From a virus, in IMG/VR virus record IMGVR_UViG_3300038701_000079, positions 1-25,858 of that record: 25,858 nt of DNA; one strand, given 5' to 3'. Below the pieces are notes generated by a model. It saw only the letters and a list, made by a program, of their open reading frames with translations. It made no database searches and was not told the origin of the DNA. A program made the position numbers and the translations under genes. Below, piece by piece: positions 1 to 7,399 of this stretch (position 1 is the first letter of the stretch; each line of letters begins with the position of its first letter).

Positions 1-132
1 CTTGATCCGCTGAATGCTCAGGAGATCGCGCAACTGGTTGACTGCATCGACCCGAAGAACGACACCACCCTCGCCCATGCAGTCGCCCGCATCATCAAGG
101 AGCACCTCCGTGACAACAAGACAGGACGATGA
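1..132 (+). CDS. 3' end of an unrecognised gene
   Basis: Frame 1 is open from the left edge of the window to a TGA at 130-132 and gives 43 residues of a protein whose start lies outside. The fragment is acidic/basic mixed and helical in character (ends HLRDNKTGR), with no motif that I can tie to a family. It overlaps the following GTG-started gene by 23 bases, and the ribosome binding site of that gene lies inside it, which supports it being a translated gene in the same operon. Function cannot be stated from this fragment. Confidence 0.5.
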   Translation, partial: LDPLNAQEIAQLVDCIDPKNDTTLAHAVARIIKEHLRDNKTGR

Positions 133-322
133 GGACACGCTGGAGATGCTGCACCTGCACTGCACGGAGGGTAAAAGCTACTCCGAGGTCGCGCAGATTA
201 CCGGCACCGCCAAGCAAACCATCGCCAAGCGCATCCAGCGCGTGAGACACCAAGACTTCCTCCACGACCCAGCCGAGGCAGCCGCCTACTGGAACAGCCT
301 ACCGAAAGGAAACCCGACATGA
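110..322 (+). CDS. Small helix-turn-helix protein, GcrA / sigma-70 region 4-like
   Basis: The 70-residue product has one predicted helix-turn-helix at about residues 23-46 (YSEVAQITGTAKQTIAKRI). The spacing of EG-S-x(2)-[EQ][VI]A-x(3)-G-x(5)-I-x-K-x(2)-R resembles the N-terminal DNA-binding domain of GcrA-type regulators and sigma-70 region 4. I chose the GTG at 110 because AAGGAG at 97-102 sits seven bases upstream; a longer reading from ATG 14 would run through unrelated arginine/serine-rich sequence. Its stop overlaps the start of the kinase gene (ATGA), so the two are translationally coupled. It probably binds DNA as a phage regulator. A reduced terminase small subunit is the main alternative, since no other TerS is visible, but it is short for that. 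The HTH call is fairly secure; the role is inferred. Confidence 0.6.
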   Translation: MTTRQDDEDTLEMLHLHCTEGKSYSEVAQITGTAKQTIAKRIQRVRHQDFLHDPAEAAAYWNSLPKGNPT

Positions 323-933
323 CCCGACTCCCGCAAGTGATCGCCTTCACGGGCAAAGCAGGATCTGGCAAGACAACCGCCGCCAACTGGATTCTGCGCA
401 ACCACCCCAAAGCGATGAAGATGTCCTTCGCCCAGCCGCTGAAAAAGATGTTCTACGAGCTTATCCGGCAGAGCATACCGAAGGCATGGCCGCACACGCC
501 CATCGAGTATATTGACGGCGCGCTGAAGGAAGAGCCGATCCCCTTCCTGTCTAACCGCACTGGGCGCGAACTGATGCAGTCGCTGGGCACGGAATGGGGC
601 CGCAACACAGTCCAACCCGACTTCTGGGTCAACATCGCCCAAGGCAAACTGGAACGCCTGCTGGGCGACCGCCGTGTGGCCTCCGACACACCGCATATCC
701 TCGCGGTATATGACGACGTGCGGTTCCAGAACGAGGCTGACATGATCCGCTCGTATGGCGGCCTGATCGTCAATGTCCAGCGCCCGCTGACCAAGACGAC
801 CTCGGACACGACCACGAACCACGCCTCGGAGCAACAAGAGATCGAGCCGGATCTGGTCTGGCACAATGACGGCACGGAAGAGGACTTCACCGCCAAGGTA
901 GCTGAGTTGCTGCCTGTGCCACCCAAGGCTTGA
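319..933 (+). CDS. Deoxynucleoside monophosphate kinase
   Basis: This 204-residue P-loop protein carries a Walker A motif at residues 12-19 (GKAGSGKT) directly after a hydrophobic strand. It also has the ELMQSLGTEWGR and DFWVNIAQGKLE segments typical of phage dNMP kinases (T4 gene 1-like), and a DDVRFQNEAD segment matching the family's second conserved acidic/arginine region. Family members phosphorylate dNMPs to dNDPs, using ATP, to feed phage DNA synthesis, and act in the cytoplasm. The start ATG overlaps the stop of the HTH gene (ATGA). The gene is the last before an intrinsic terminator, so it closes an upstream, probably early or middle, operon. Length is normal for the family. The family call is good; substrate range cannot be read from sequence. 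Confidence 0.8.
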   Translation: MTRLPQVIAFTGKAGSGKTTAANWILRNHPKAMKMSFAQPLKKMFYELIRQSIPKAWPHTPIEYIDGALKEEPIPFLSNRTGRELMQSLGTEWGRNTVQPDFWVNIAQGKLERLLGDRRVASDTPHILAVYDDVRFQNEADMIRSYGGLIVNVQRPLTKTTSDTTTNHASEQQEIEPDLVWHNDGTEEDFTAKVAELLPVPPKA

Positions 934-958
934 CCGACAGCAACGAATCGGGCAGGCT
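930..958 (+). promoter_or_regulatory. Weak candidate promoter ahead of the terL terminator
   Basis: TTGACC (930-935) is followed after exactly 17 bases by CAGGCT (953-958). The -35 matches the sigma-70 consensus at 5 of 6 positions, but the -10 only at 2 of 6. A GANTC site (GAATC, 945-949) lies in the spacer. Transcription from here would meet the terminator at 999-1026 within about 60 bases. The weak -10 keeps confidence low. Confidence 0.25.
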
Positions 959-998
959 GCTCTCACTTCCTGTTGGATCGAGAAGTCCTCCTCTTACT

Positions 999-1026
999 GA
1001 CCGGGCCTAGCGCCCGGTCTTTTTTT
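999..1026 (+). terminator. Intrinsic terminator before terL
   Basis: A perfect 8-bp GC-rich stem (GACCGGGC at 999-1006, GCCCGGTC at 1012-1019) with a five-base loop is followed directly by seven T residues (1020-1026). This is a classic Rho-independent terminator closing the HTH/kinase operon. TerL starts only 16 bases after the T run with no promoter visible between them, so terL must be reached by read-through or antitermination. Confidence 0.9.
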
Positions 1027-1042
1027 GTGCCATGTTCCGCAC

Positions 1043-2545
1043 ATGCAGATCGACGAGAACCTGATCCAGAACGCCCCCGCGATGCTCTCCAAGCTGAGAG
1101 CCGAGGCCGCGCGGCGTTCGTTCAAGGAGTTCATTCATCAGGCGTGGCCTACCATCGAACCCGGCACACCTCTGGTATGGGGCTGGTCAATGGACGCCAT
1201 CGTGGACCACCTCGAAGCGGTCTCCAGAGGCGACATCCTGCGCTTGGTCATCAACGTGCCCCCAGGAGCCTCAAAGAGCCGCCTGACCCGCGTTCTCATG
1301 CCGACGTGGCGCTGGACCAATGACCCGTACCACAAGTTCCTGTCCGCATCGTACTCTCTGGACCTGACGATCCGAGACAACCTTGATGCGCGCCGCATCG
1401 TGACCTCGGACTGGTACGGCAACACCTTCGGGCTGCACATCGCAGAGGACGATGGCGGCAAGACCGGCTTCTCTCTGGACACGCTCGGCAGCATGAAGGC
1501 CGTGACGGTCGGCGGGCGAACCACAGGTTTCCGTGGTGACACGTTTGTGATCGACGACCCGATCAACGTGCAGGACGCCAACAGTCCCGTGGAGCGCGCC
1601 AAAGCCCTTGAGTGGTTCTCTGAGGCCGCCCAGAACCGTATCAACAACGTCAACACCTCGGCCATCATCGTTATCATGCAGCGAGTCCACGAGGAGGACG
1701 TGGCCTCTCTCGCCTTGGAGATGGGCTACGAGCACCTGACGATCCCGATGCGCTGGGACGAGCAGTTCCGCCACACCACGTCGATTGGCTGGTCAGACCC
1801 CCGCAAGGAGGACGGCGAACTCATGTTCCCTGAGCGGTTTCCGAAGGCGTGGGTGGACAACACCGAGAAGAACATGGGGCCGTATGCCTTCGCCGCGCAG
1901 TATCAGCAGACGCCCGTGCCGCGCAAAGGGGCCATGTTCCAGACCGAGCAGATCCAGCTTCTTCCCGCGTTGCCGGTTGAGCCGTTTATCACGGTCAGGG
2001 CATGGGACTTGGCAGGCACAGAAGGCGCGGGCGCGTACACCGTAGGCGTTCGGATGCGCTACGGGCGCGAAAGCCGCAAGTTCTACATCGACGACGTGAA
2101 GCGCGCGCAGCTATCGGCAGGTAAAGTGCGCGATCTCGTGCTTCAAACCGCCGAGGAAGACGGCATGGAGTGCAAGATCAGCCTGCCGAAAGACCCCGGC
2201 CAAGCAGGTGTGGCCCAGATCGAGGACTTCACCGCGCTACTGGCGGGCTTCAACGTCAAGGCCGAGGCGCAGTCAGGCAGCAAGGAGATGCGCGCCGAAC
2301 CCTTTGCAGGGCACGTCGAGAACGGGCATGTATGCTGCCTAGAGGCTGTCTGGACCAAGCACTTCATCGAAGAACTGCGGTTCTTCCCTAAATCCCGCTA
2401 TGTCGACCAAGTCGACGCCGCCTCCTCCGCCTTCAACATGCTCGCACCGCTCGCCCGAGCGAAAAAGCGCACCCTGAACCTCGTCGTGGGTGGCGAGCGG
2501 CAAGAGAACTGGGCCGGAACGGGCGGCAAGGTCGCAAATCTGTAG
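1043..2545 (+). CDS. terL: Terminase large subunit (TerL)
   Basis: This 500-residue protein is the ATP-driven packaging motor and nuclease that translocates DNA through the portal into the prohead. The ATPase half shows a Walker A variant PPGASKS (about 73-79), as in the psiM2 ORF9-like terminase family, and a Walker B FVIDDP (about 168-173). A link region has AAQYQQTP (about 284-291). The C-terminal RNase H-like nuclease has AWDLAGT (Asp about 322), KDPGQAG (Asp about 384) and DQVDAASSAF (Asp about 455 and 458) as likely metal ligands. I chose ATG 1043 because an upstream in-frame TTG at 1025 lies in the terminator's T run; no good ribosome binding site is visible for either. It is separated from the upstream operon by a terminator and from the portal by a promoter. 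Confidence 0.92.
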   Translation: MQIDENLIQNAPAMLSKLRAEAARRSFKEFIHQAWPTIEPGTPLVWGWSMDAIVDHLEAVSRGDILRLVINVPPGASKSRLTRVLMPTWRWTNDPYHKFLSASYSLDLTIRDNLDARRIVTSDWYGNTFGLHIAEDDGGKTGFSLDTLGSMKAVTVGGRTTGFRGDTFVIDDPINVQDANSPVERAKALEWFSEAAQNRINNVNTSAIIVIMQRVHEEDVASLALEMGYEHLTIPMRWDEQFRHTTSIGWSDPRKEDGELMFPERFPKAWVDNTEKNMGPYAFAAQYQQTPVPRKGAMFQTEQIQLLPALPVEPFITVRAWDLAGTEGAGAYTVGVRMRYGRESRKFYIDDVKRAQLSAGKVRDLVLQTAEEDGMECKISLPKDPGQAGVAQIEDFTALLAGFNVKAEAQSGSKEMRAEPFAGHVENGHVCCLEAVWTKHFIEELRFFPKSRYVDQVDAASSAFNMLAPLARAKKRTLNLVVGGERQENWAGTGGKVANL

Positions 2546-2594
2546 CGCCGCGCTAATCCTACACCTTGACAGCCGCCCGACTGATTCGCGCCGG

Positions 2595-2623
2595 TTGGCA
2601 AACCGCTACATCTGCCGTATAGT
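2595..2623 (+). promoter_or_regulatory. Predicted sigma-70 promoter for the head genes
   Basis: TTGGCA (2595-2600) and TATAGT (2618-2623) are separated by exactly 17 bases, in the 105-base gap between terL and the portal gene. Start of transcription is expected near 2630, and the portal ATG follows at 2651 with its own GGAG. A GANTC site (GATTC, 2583-2587) lies just upstream of the -35. It would drive portal, protease, scaffold, decoration and capsid genes as one unit ending at the terminator at 8425-8456. Confidence 0.6.
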
Positions 2624-2650
2624 CGCCCACAAATCCGCGTGGAGACGACA

Positions 2651-3994
2651 ATGAGCGACAACGAAGTCAAAAAGTTTGGCCGATACAGCGAACTCGGCGT
2701 CGCCAGCGACACAGATCCGCGCTACGGCCTCAGAAACGACGAGTTCGTCAACGACCTGCGCGGTCAGCGCGGTGTCAAGCGGCTGCGCGAAATGGCGTCC
2801 AACGACGCGATCATCGGCGCGATCCTGTCCGCGATGGACCTTATGGTCCGCTCAACCCCTGTTCGGATCGAAGGCGGCACGGAAGAAGCCCGCGACCTGA
2901 TCGAGTACAGCCTGCACAATATGCAGGGCAGCACGTTCGAGATGTTCATCAGCGACGCGCTCAGTTTCCTGCCCTACGGCTTCAGCCTGTTCGAGATCGT
3001 GGCCCGCCCGCCCTCGCAGCACCCGAAAGGCTGGGTGACGTTGAAAAAGCTGGCTCCACGCGCGCAATGGACCATCGAGCGGTTCCATTCCAATAACAAC
3101 GGCGACATCCTGGGCGTCTATCAGACCGCGACAACGCGCTCGGCCTACATCCCGACCCAAAAGTTACTCCATTTCCGCACGGCGTCTAAACAGGCCGCTC
3201 CAGAAGGCGAGTCTGTGCTACGCGCGGCCTATGCGTCGTGGTATTTCAAGCGGCGCATCCAAGAAATCGAAGCTATTGCAATCGAAAGGGAACTGAACGG
3301 TCTTCCCTTGGTCCGCGTACCGTCTGAATACTTAGATCCTGACGCGGACGCAGCGAAAAAAGCGTTCGTCAACAAGATCGGACAGATTGCCCGAGATGTA
3401 AAAAGGAACGAGCAAGGCTATGTCGTTTTGCCCTCTGACGTTTACGAACATTCGGATGGCAAGCTGACTGAAGTGCGGCTCGTCGAGTTTGAACTGATCG
3501 CCTCGCAAGGTAAACGGGACATTGACACCGACCGTGTGATCCAACGCTACGCGCAGGACATGGCCCGTTCGGCCCTCGCGGACTTCGTGCTCCTTGGCTC
3601 CAACGACCGTGGCTCCTTCGCCCTGTCCAAGTCCAAGTCCGACCTGTTCCTCAAAGCCCTTGAGGGCTACGTCAGCGCGATCACCAGCGTCTTGAACCGC
3701 CAGCTTGTGCCGAAACTGCTCGGCTGGAACGGCATGGCGACAGACGACATGCCGGAGATCAAGTTTGGCCGCATCGCGCCCATCGACCTTGATCAGCTTG
3801 GCTTCTACATCCAGTCTCTCACAGGCGCGGGTATTGATCTGACTGACGACGACACCCGCGACTTCATCCGCAACGCGGCGGGCTTCCCGCCTGCCGTCAC
3901 CGTTCCCGGCGAAAACCTGAACGGGAAGCCGGATCGGGAGCAGCAAACCACCCCCGCCATCCCTGCCACCCCAGCGCCCGAGCAGGCTGAGTAA
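2651..3994 (+). CDS. Portal protein (DUF935 / Mu gp29-like)
   Basis: The 447-residue product has the features of the DUF935 portal family. These include an N-terminal region with acidic helices, the FLPYGFSLFEIV segment, the GWVTLKKLAPRAQWT segment, a KLLHFRT strand and the long portal stem-helix region around EGESVLRAAYASWYFKR. The portal forms a dodecameric ring at one head vertex, through which TerL pumps DNA and to which connectors bind. I prefer ATG 2651 over an in-frame GTG at 2639 because GGAG (2641-2644) is correctly placed for it. The C-terminal tail is rich in Pro, Ala and Thr and likely disordered. Its stop TAA overlaps the next ATG by one base. Placement after terL and before protease and capsid genes supports the call. 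Confidence 0.88.
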   Translation: MSDNEVKKFGRYSELGVASDTDPRYGLRNDEFVNDLRGQRGVKRLREMASNDAIIGAILSAMDLMVRSTPVRIEGGTEEARDLIEYSLHNMQGSTFEMFISDALSFLPYGFSLFEIVARPPSQHPKGWVTLKKLAPRAQWTIERFHSNNNGDILGVYQTATTRSAYIPTQKLLHFRTASKQAAPEGESVLRAAYASWYFKRRIQEIEAIAIERELNGLPLVRVPSEYLDPDADAAKKAFVNKIGQIARDVKRNEQGYVVLPSDVYEHSDGKLTEVRLVEFELIASQGKRDIDTDRVIQRYAQDMARSALADFVLLGSNDRGSFALSKSKSDLFLKALEGYVSAITSVLNRQLVPKLLGWNGMATDDMPEIKFGRIAPIDLDQLGFYIQSLTGAGIDLTDDDTRDFIRNAAGFPPAVTVPGENLNGKPDREQQTTPAIPATPAPEQAE

Positions 3995-4737
3995 TGGTTC
4001 AGGGCACGCAAAGCTGGCACGAGCGCCTGTGGCGCACCAACAACCTCGCGGACATCGCGCGAGGTGAGGTGCCGGGTGCCAAGCCGTTCTCGGCATTTGG
4101 CGAGAACGTCACTTCAGGGTCTGTTACCGACCAAGTGCTGTGGGAAACCGGGATGCCGACCGCGCTGACAGTTCCGGGTTCCATCCAACTGTCTTTCGTG
4201 TCGAGCGCGGCGGACACTCGCCGTCTGAAACTGATCTATCTGGACGGCGATCTGGTCGAGCGCGCCGAGACAATCACGCTCACAGGCACCACGCCTGTCT
4301 TGACCACGGCCACGGACATCCGTTTCGTCAACAAGCTCTACAGTCTCGATGGCGCGGCGGCCACGAATGTGACGGCCACGAGTGGCGGCGTGACCTACGC
4401 ACGGCTCAACGCGGGCGGTGTGCAGTTCGACCAAGCGATGTACCGCGTCCCGGCAGGCCGCCGCCTTATGGTCAATTCGCTCTACGCAGGCGCGGCGTCT
4501 GGGTCGTCGGCATCGCGCGTCGTCATCAAGGCCGAAGTCTCGTTCTTCAACGGCGACAGCTTTGGTGAGCAGGGCATACTGCACCCGGTTGGTGGCATCG
4601 CGCTGCAAGACAATGCCGTGACCCTGCCCTTTGGCCCGTTCCCGATCCCTGCGGGCGAGATCGTGGCCCTGACCTTCACTTGTGACAAGGCCGCCGACGT
4701 GGTGGGCGGCTTCTTTGGATGGACGGAGACCGCCTGA
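3994..4737 (+). CDS. Putative virion structural protein of the head module
   Basis: The 247-residue product has no signal peptide or membrane segment. It is rich in Gly, Ala, Thr and Val with alternating strand-like stretches (LTVPGSIQLSFVSSAADTRR, AETITLTGTTPVLTT, ADIRFVNKLYSLDG), suggesting a beta-sandwich. I recognise the general style of marine-phage virion proteins in which a strand-rich domain contains a sugar-binding-like TLTGTTPV segment, but cannot name a family with confidence. It lies between portal and protease, with one-base overlaps on both sides, so it is made together with the head proteins. It may be a head fibre, a minor capsid protein or a decoration protein. No catalytic motif is visible. 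Confidence 0.5.
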   Translation: MVQGTQSWHERLWRTNNLADIARGEVPGAKPFSAFGENVTSGSVTDQVLWETGMPTALTVPGSIQLSFVSSAADTRRLKLIYLDGDLVERAETITLTGTTPVLTTATDIRFVNKLYSLDGAAATNVTATSGGVTYARLNAGGVQFDQAMYRVPAGRRLMVNSLYAGAASGSSASRVVIKAEVSFFNGDSFGEQGILHPVGGIALQDNAVTLPFGPFPIPAGEIVALTFTCDKAADVVGGFFGWTETA

Positions 4738-6233
4738 TGCCATACGACACACTTCCCAAGCGTTTGCGCGACCTTATCCCGTCCAAGGACGGCCAAGAGA
4801 TGTTCAGGAGCGTCGTGAACAGCCAACTGGCGGCCAACAAGACCGAGGCCGTGGCGATGGCGTCCGCATGGGCCGCGCTGGAACGCGCGGGCTACGATAA
4901 GGGCGACGACGGCAAATGGGTGCAGAAATCCAGCACCGAAGGGCTGCGCAACAAGCTGGAGATGTGGAACGAGAAGTACGCGGACAAGCACGGCAAGCTC
5001 ACAATGGGGATGCTGCAAGACGTGTACGACCGAGGCGTGGGCGCGTACCGCACGAACCCGAGCAGCGTCCGCCCGAACGTGACCTCGCCGGAGCAATGGG
5101 CGATGGCACGGGTGAACAGCTTTATCGAGGCGGCGCGCGGCGCGAAGAAGGTCAACCACGACCAAGACATCCACGACAAGATCAAGAAGACCATGCCGAC
5201 CTTGAGCCAAGTCCACGTTCCCGGCGCAGAATGGGACGACAAGAAGCGCAAGAAGAAGCCGAAGGTCGAGAAGGCTGAATACCAAGGTCGTACTGTCTCA
5301 CTGGACAAGCCGTTTCGGATGCCAAAGGGTTCGAGCAAAAAGTTCGGCGTCTATGTGAAAGACGGCGACCGCGTGAAGCGTGTCACGTTTGGCGATCCGA
5401 ACATGGAAATCCGCCGCGATGACGCGCAGGCCCGCGCCAACTTCCGTTCGCGCCACTCCTGCGACACGGCCACGGACAAGACAAGCGCGCGTTGGTGGTC
5501 TTGCCGAATGTGGACTGCAAAGACGCCCGTGAGTGACCTCGCCAAACGCTATCTGAACGACGACAGTTTCACCACCCGCGAGGAAGCCGCAGCGCGCAGC
5601 TACGACCTCGGGCTGGAGGGCGAAGTGCATGTCCACCAGACCGCTGACGGCCAAGCCGTCTACATGCCGGGAGAGAGCCACGAGGACTATCTCGAAGCGA
5701 TGGCGAGCGCGGCTGGACTCCTTGAACCTGAAGAGGTCGAGGAGGAAGAATACGAGGACGAATCAGGAACAGGATTGCTTGAACGCGCTATTTCCGCCAT
5801 ACTAGAGGCCGTGACCGACATGGAAAAGGCCGACATGACCGAAGACGTGACCAAGACCGCCGACATCCTGAAGGTGGACACCGAGCGCCGCATCGTGTGG
5901 GGCTGGGCGTCCGTCTGCACCATGAAAGGCGAGACCGTCACGGATTTGCAAGGCGACCGCATCGCGCCCGCGCAGATGGAAAAGATGGCCGACCGCTTCA
6001 TGCGCAGCGCCCGCGCCGCCAAGGCGATGCACTACGGCGACGACGTGGGCGAGGTCATTCACTCCTTCCCGATGACCAAAGAACTCGCAGACGCCTTCGG
6101 CATCCAGAGCGAGCGCGAAGGCTGGATCACCGGCACCTACGTCAAGAGTGACGAGGAGTGGGATAAGGTCCGCAACGGTACGTACAAAGGGCTGTCAATC
6201 GGTGGCCGCGCACGTCGCAAGGAGGCAGAGTGA
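4737..6233 (+). CDS. ChaB-like / XkdF-type prohead protease fusion
   Basis: The 498-residue protein appears to have three parts. Residues 1-65 resemble ChaB (MPYDTLPKRLRDLIP, then a helical AWAALERAGY segment and GDDGKWVQK). Residues about 66-275 resemble a domain known from cyanophage proteins, with VTFGDPNMEIRRDD and a Cys/Trp-rich SARWWSCRMW segment; the first part of it looks DUF5824-like. After an acidic linker (EPEEVEEEEYEDES), residues about 373-498 match the PBSX XkdF putative serine protease, with MHYGDDVGEVIHSFPM (His about 432, Ser about 443) and KGLSIGG near the end. The usual family ending (SLVDNPAN) is missing here and occurs at the start of the next gene. Start ATG 4737 has GGAG at 4725-4728. 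It likely cleaves scaffold and capsid proteins during head maturation. Confidence 0.75.
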   Translation: MPYDTLPKRLRDLIPSKDGQEMFRSVVNSQLAANKTEAVAMASAWAALERAGYDKGDDGKWVQKSSTEGLRNKLEMWNEKYADKHGKLTMGMLQDVYDRGVGAYRTNPSSVRPNVTSPEQWAMARVNSFIEAARGAKKVNHDQDIHDKIKKTMPTLSQVHVPGAEWDDKKRKKKPKVEKAEYQGRTVSLDKPFRMPKGSSKKFGVYVKDGDRVKRVTFGDPNMEIRRDDAQARANFRSRHSCDTATDKTSARWWSCRMWTAKTPVSDLAKRYLNDDSFTTREEAAARSYDLGLEGEVHVHQTADGQAVYMPGESHEDYLEAMASAAGLLEPEEVEEEEYEDESGTGLLERAISAILEAVTDMEKADMTEDVTKTADILKVDTERRIVWGWASVCTMKGETVTDLQGDRIAPAQMEKMADRFMRSARAAKAMHYGDDVGEVIHSFPMTKELADAFGIQSEREGWITGTYVKSDEEWDKVRNGTYKGLSIGGRARRKEAE

Positions 6234-7015
6234 TGGCTTACGACCTTGAAGATATTGACCTGTTTGAGCTGAGTTTGGTTGATAACCCCGCGAATCAGCA
6301 CGCGAGTGTTGTGCTATTTAAGCGTTCGGGGTATAACCCCGATGTCAAGTCCGAAAATTCGGACCTAACCGAGAAAGGAGATGGTTCAGTGACCGTCGAA
6401 GAACTCACGAAGAAGCTGGAAGACCTCCAGTCTCAGGTCACTGACCTGACCGAAAAAGCCAACATGGCGGAAGACGAGAAGAAAAAGGCCGAAGAGATGG
6501 CTGCCAACATGAAGAAGTCGGCTGAAGAAGCTGGTTTCGTTGTGGACGGCGACACCATCACCAAGGCCGCTGACCCCGAGTACGTCGATATCGACGGCGA
6601 GCGGGTTGAGAAGTCTCTCGTTCCGGCCCCTGTGCTCAAGGCTATCGAAAAGCAGGCCGAGGCCATCGCCAAGATGGAGAAGGCGGCTCAGGAAGTCGAA
6701 CTCGCCAAGGCGGGCGCGACTGAACTGCCGAACCTCGCAGGCACCGATCTCGCCAAAGGCCGCCTCTTGGCAGCCGTTGCAGGCGACGAAGAACTGCTGA
6801 AGGGTCTCAAAGCCGCCAACGCAGCGATGGCCTCGCAGTATGTCGAGAAGGGCACCGCCGAGGTGGATGAAGCCTCCCCGACGCACAAGCTGAACGAGCT
6901 TGCCAAGGCTCACGCATCTGCACAGAACGTCTCGTTTGAGACCGCCTATGCCGAAGTGACCAAGGCTGGCCCCGGCGCGGCTCTGCTTGCAGAACTCCGC
7001 ACAACCGCCAACTGA
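6233..7015 (+). CDS. Scaffold protein beginning with the XkdF C-terminal segment
   Basis: From ATG 6233, placed seven bases after AAGGAGG (6219-6225), this frame encodes 260 residues. The first 25 or so (DIDLFELSLVDNPANQHA) are what normally ends an XkdF-type protease, while the preceding gene stops at 6233 in another frame. From about residue 53 the product is a highly charged coiled coil (VEELTKKLEDLQSQVTDLTE) rich in Glu, Lys and Ala, as in scaffold proteins, followed by helical segments. Scaffolds direct capsid assembly and are removed by the protease. The gene sits between the protease and the decoration/capsid genes, as expected. A second start at 6389 would give scaffold alone (see that entry). 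The scaffold call rests on composition and order, not on a sequence match. Confidence 0.7.
   Translation: MAYDLEDIDLFELSLVDNPANQHASVVLFKRSGYNPDVKSENSDLTEKGDGSVTVEELTKKLEDLQSQVTDLTEKANMAEDEKKKAEEMAANMKKSAEEAGFVVDGDTITKAADPEYVDIDGERVEKSLVPAPVLKAIEKQAEAIAKMEKAAQEVELAKAGATELPNLAGTDLAKGRLLAAVAGDEELLKGLKAANAAMASQYVEKGTAEVDEASPTHKLNELAKAHASAQNVSFETAYAEVTKAGPGAALLAELRTTAN
6389..7015 (+). CDS. Nested in-frame scaffold product (alternative start)
   Basis: Inside the protease-tail/scaffold frame, AAAGGAG at 6374-6380 is followed after eight bases by an in-frame GTG (6389-6391), giving a 208-residue product beginning VTVEELTKKLEDLQS. That start falls exactly at the boundary between the protease-like segment and the coiled coil. 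Nested protease/scaffold genes are well known (lambda C/Nu3 is the model). The ribosome binding site is strong and the spacing ideal. In vivo use is inferred. Confidence 0.55.
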   Translation: MTVEELTKKLEDLQSQVTDLTEKANMAEDEKKKAEEMAANMKKSAEEAGFVVDGDTITKAADPEYVDIDGERVEKSLVPAPVLKAIEKQAEAIAKMEKAAQEVELAKAGATELPNLAGTDLAKGRLLAAVAGDEELLKGLKAANAAMASQYVEKGTAEVDEASPTHKLNELAKAHASAQNVSFETAYAEVTKAGPGAALLAELRTTAN

Positions 7016-7027
7016 GGAGAGTGACTC

Positions 7028-7384
7028 ATGGCTACTACTGAAGCAGGCATCAGCATCACGCTCCCCGCAGCCGCTGATCTTCGCACCCACCAGTACAAGT
7101 TCGTGTCCATCGACGCGAACGGCAAAGCGGCACTGACTGCCGACGATGCACATGCTGACGGCATTCTGTGCAACGACCCGAACACGGACGAAGCGGCCAT
7201 CGTGCTGATTTCCGGCGTGGGCAAGGTCAAGTGCGGCGCGGCTGTCACACGCGGCGGCGACATTTCGTCGGGCGCAAACGGGGCAGGCAAAAACGCTGAC
7301 ACCGGCGCGGCGATCCTCGGCACCGCACTCGAAACTGGCGCGGACGGTCGGATCATCTCCGTACTGTTCCACCCGCGCGGCTGA
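7028..7384 (+). CDS. Head decoration (capsid cement) protein
   Basis: The 118-residue product is small, strand-rich and Gly/Ala-rich. It contains the pattern of DUF2190-like decoration proteins: a central SGVGKVKCGAAVTRGGDIS segment (a barrel strand pair around a GV-x-KV-x-CGA motif), then ADGRIISVLFHP at the end. Such proteins bind the outside of the mature capsid and stabilise it. GAGGAG ends eight bases before ATG 7028. It lies directly before the capsid gene, where this family is usually found. The single Cys and lack of a signal or membrane segment are unremarkable. The family is judged from length, composition and position. Confidence 0.7.
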   Translation: MATTEAGISITLPAAADLRTHQYKFVSIDANGKAALTADDAHADGILCNDPNTDEAAIVLISGVGKVKCGAAVTRGGDISSGANGAGKNADTGAAILGTALETGADGRIISVLFHPRG

Positions 7385-7399
7385 TAGGAGACCACAGCA

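Noticed and set aside
14-322. Longer form of the HTH gene starting at ATG 14
   Set aside because: The extra N-terminal part is Arg/Ser/Thr-rich and overlaps the upstream gene in another frame; AAGGAG at 97-102 points to GTG 110.
973-1323. Plus-strand 116-codon frame over the terL start
   Set aside because: It reads through the terminator and overlaps terL in another frame; its composition is Arg/Pro-rich without a domain.
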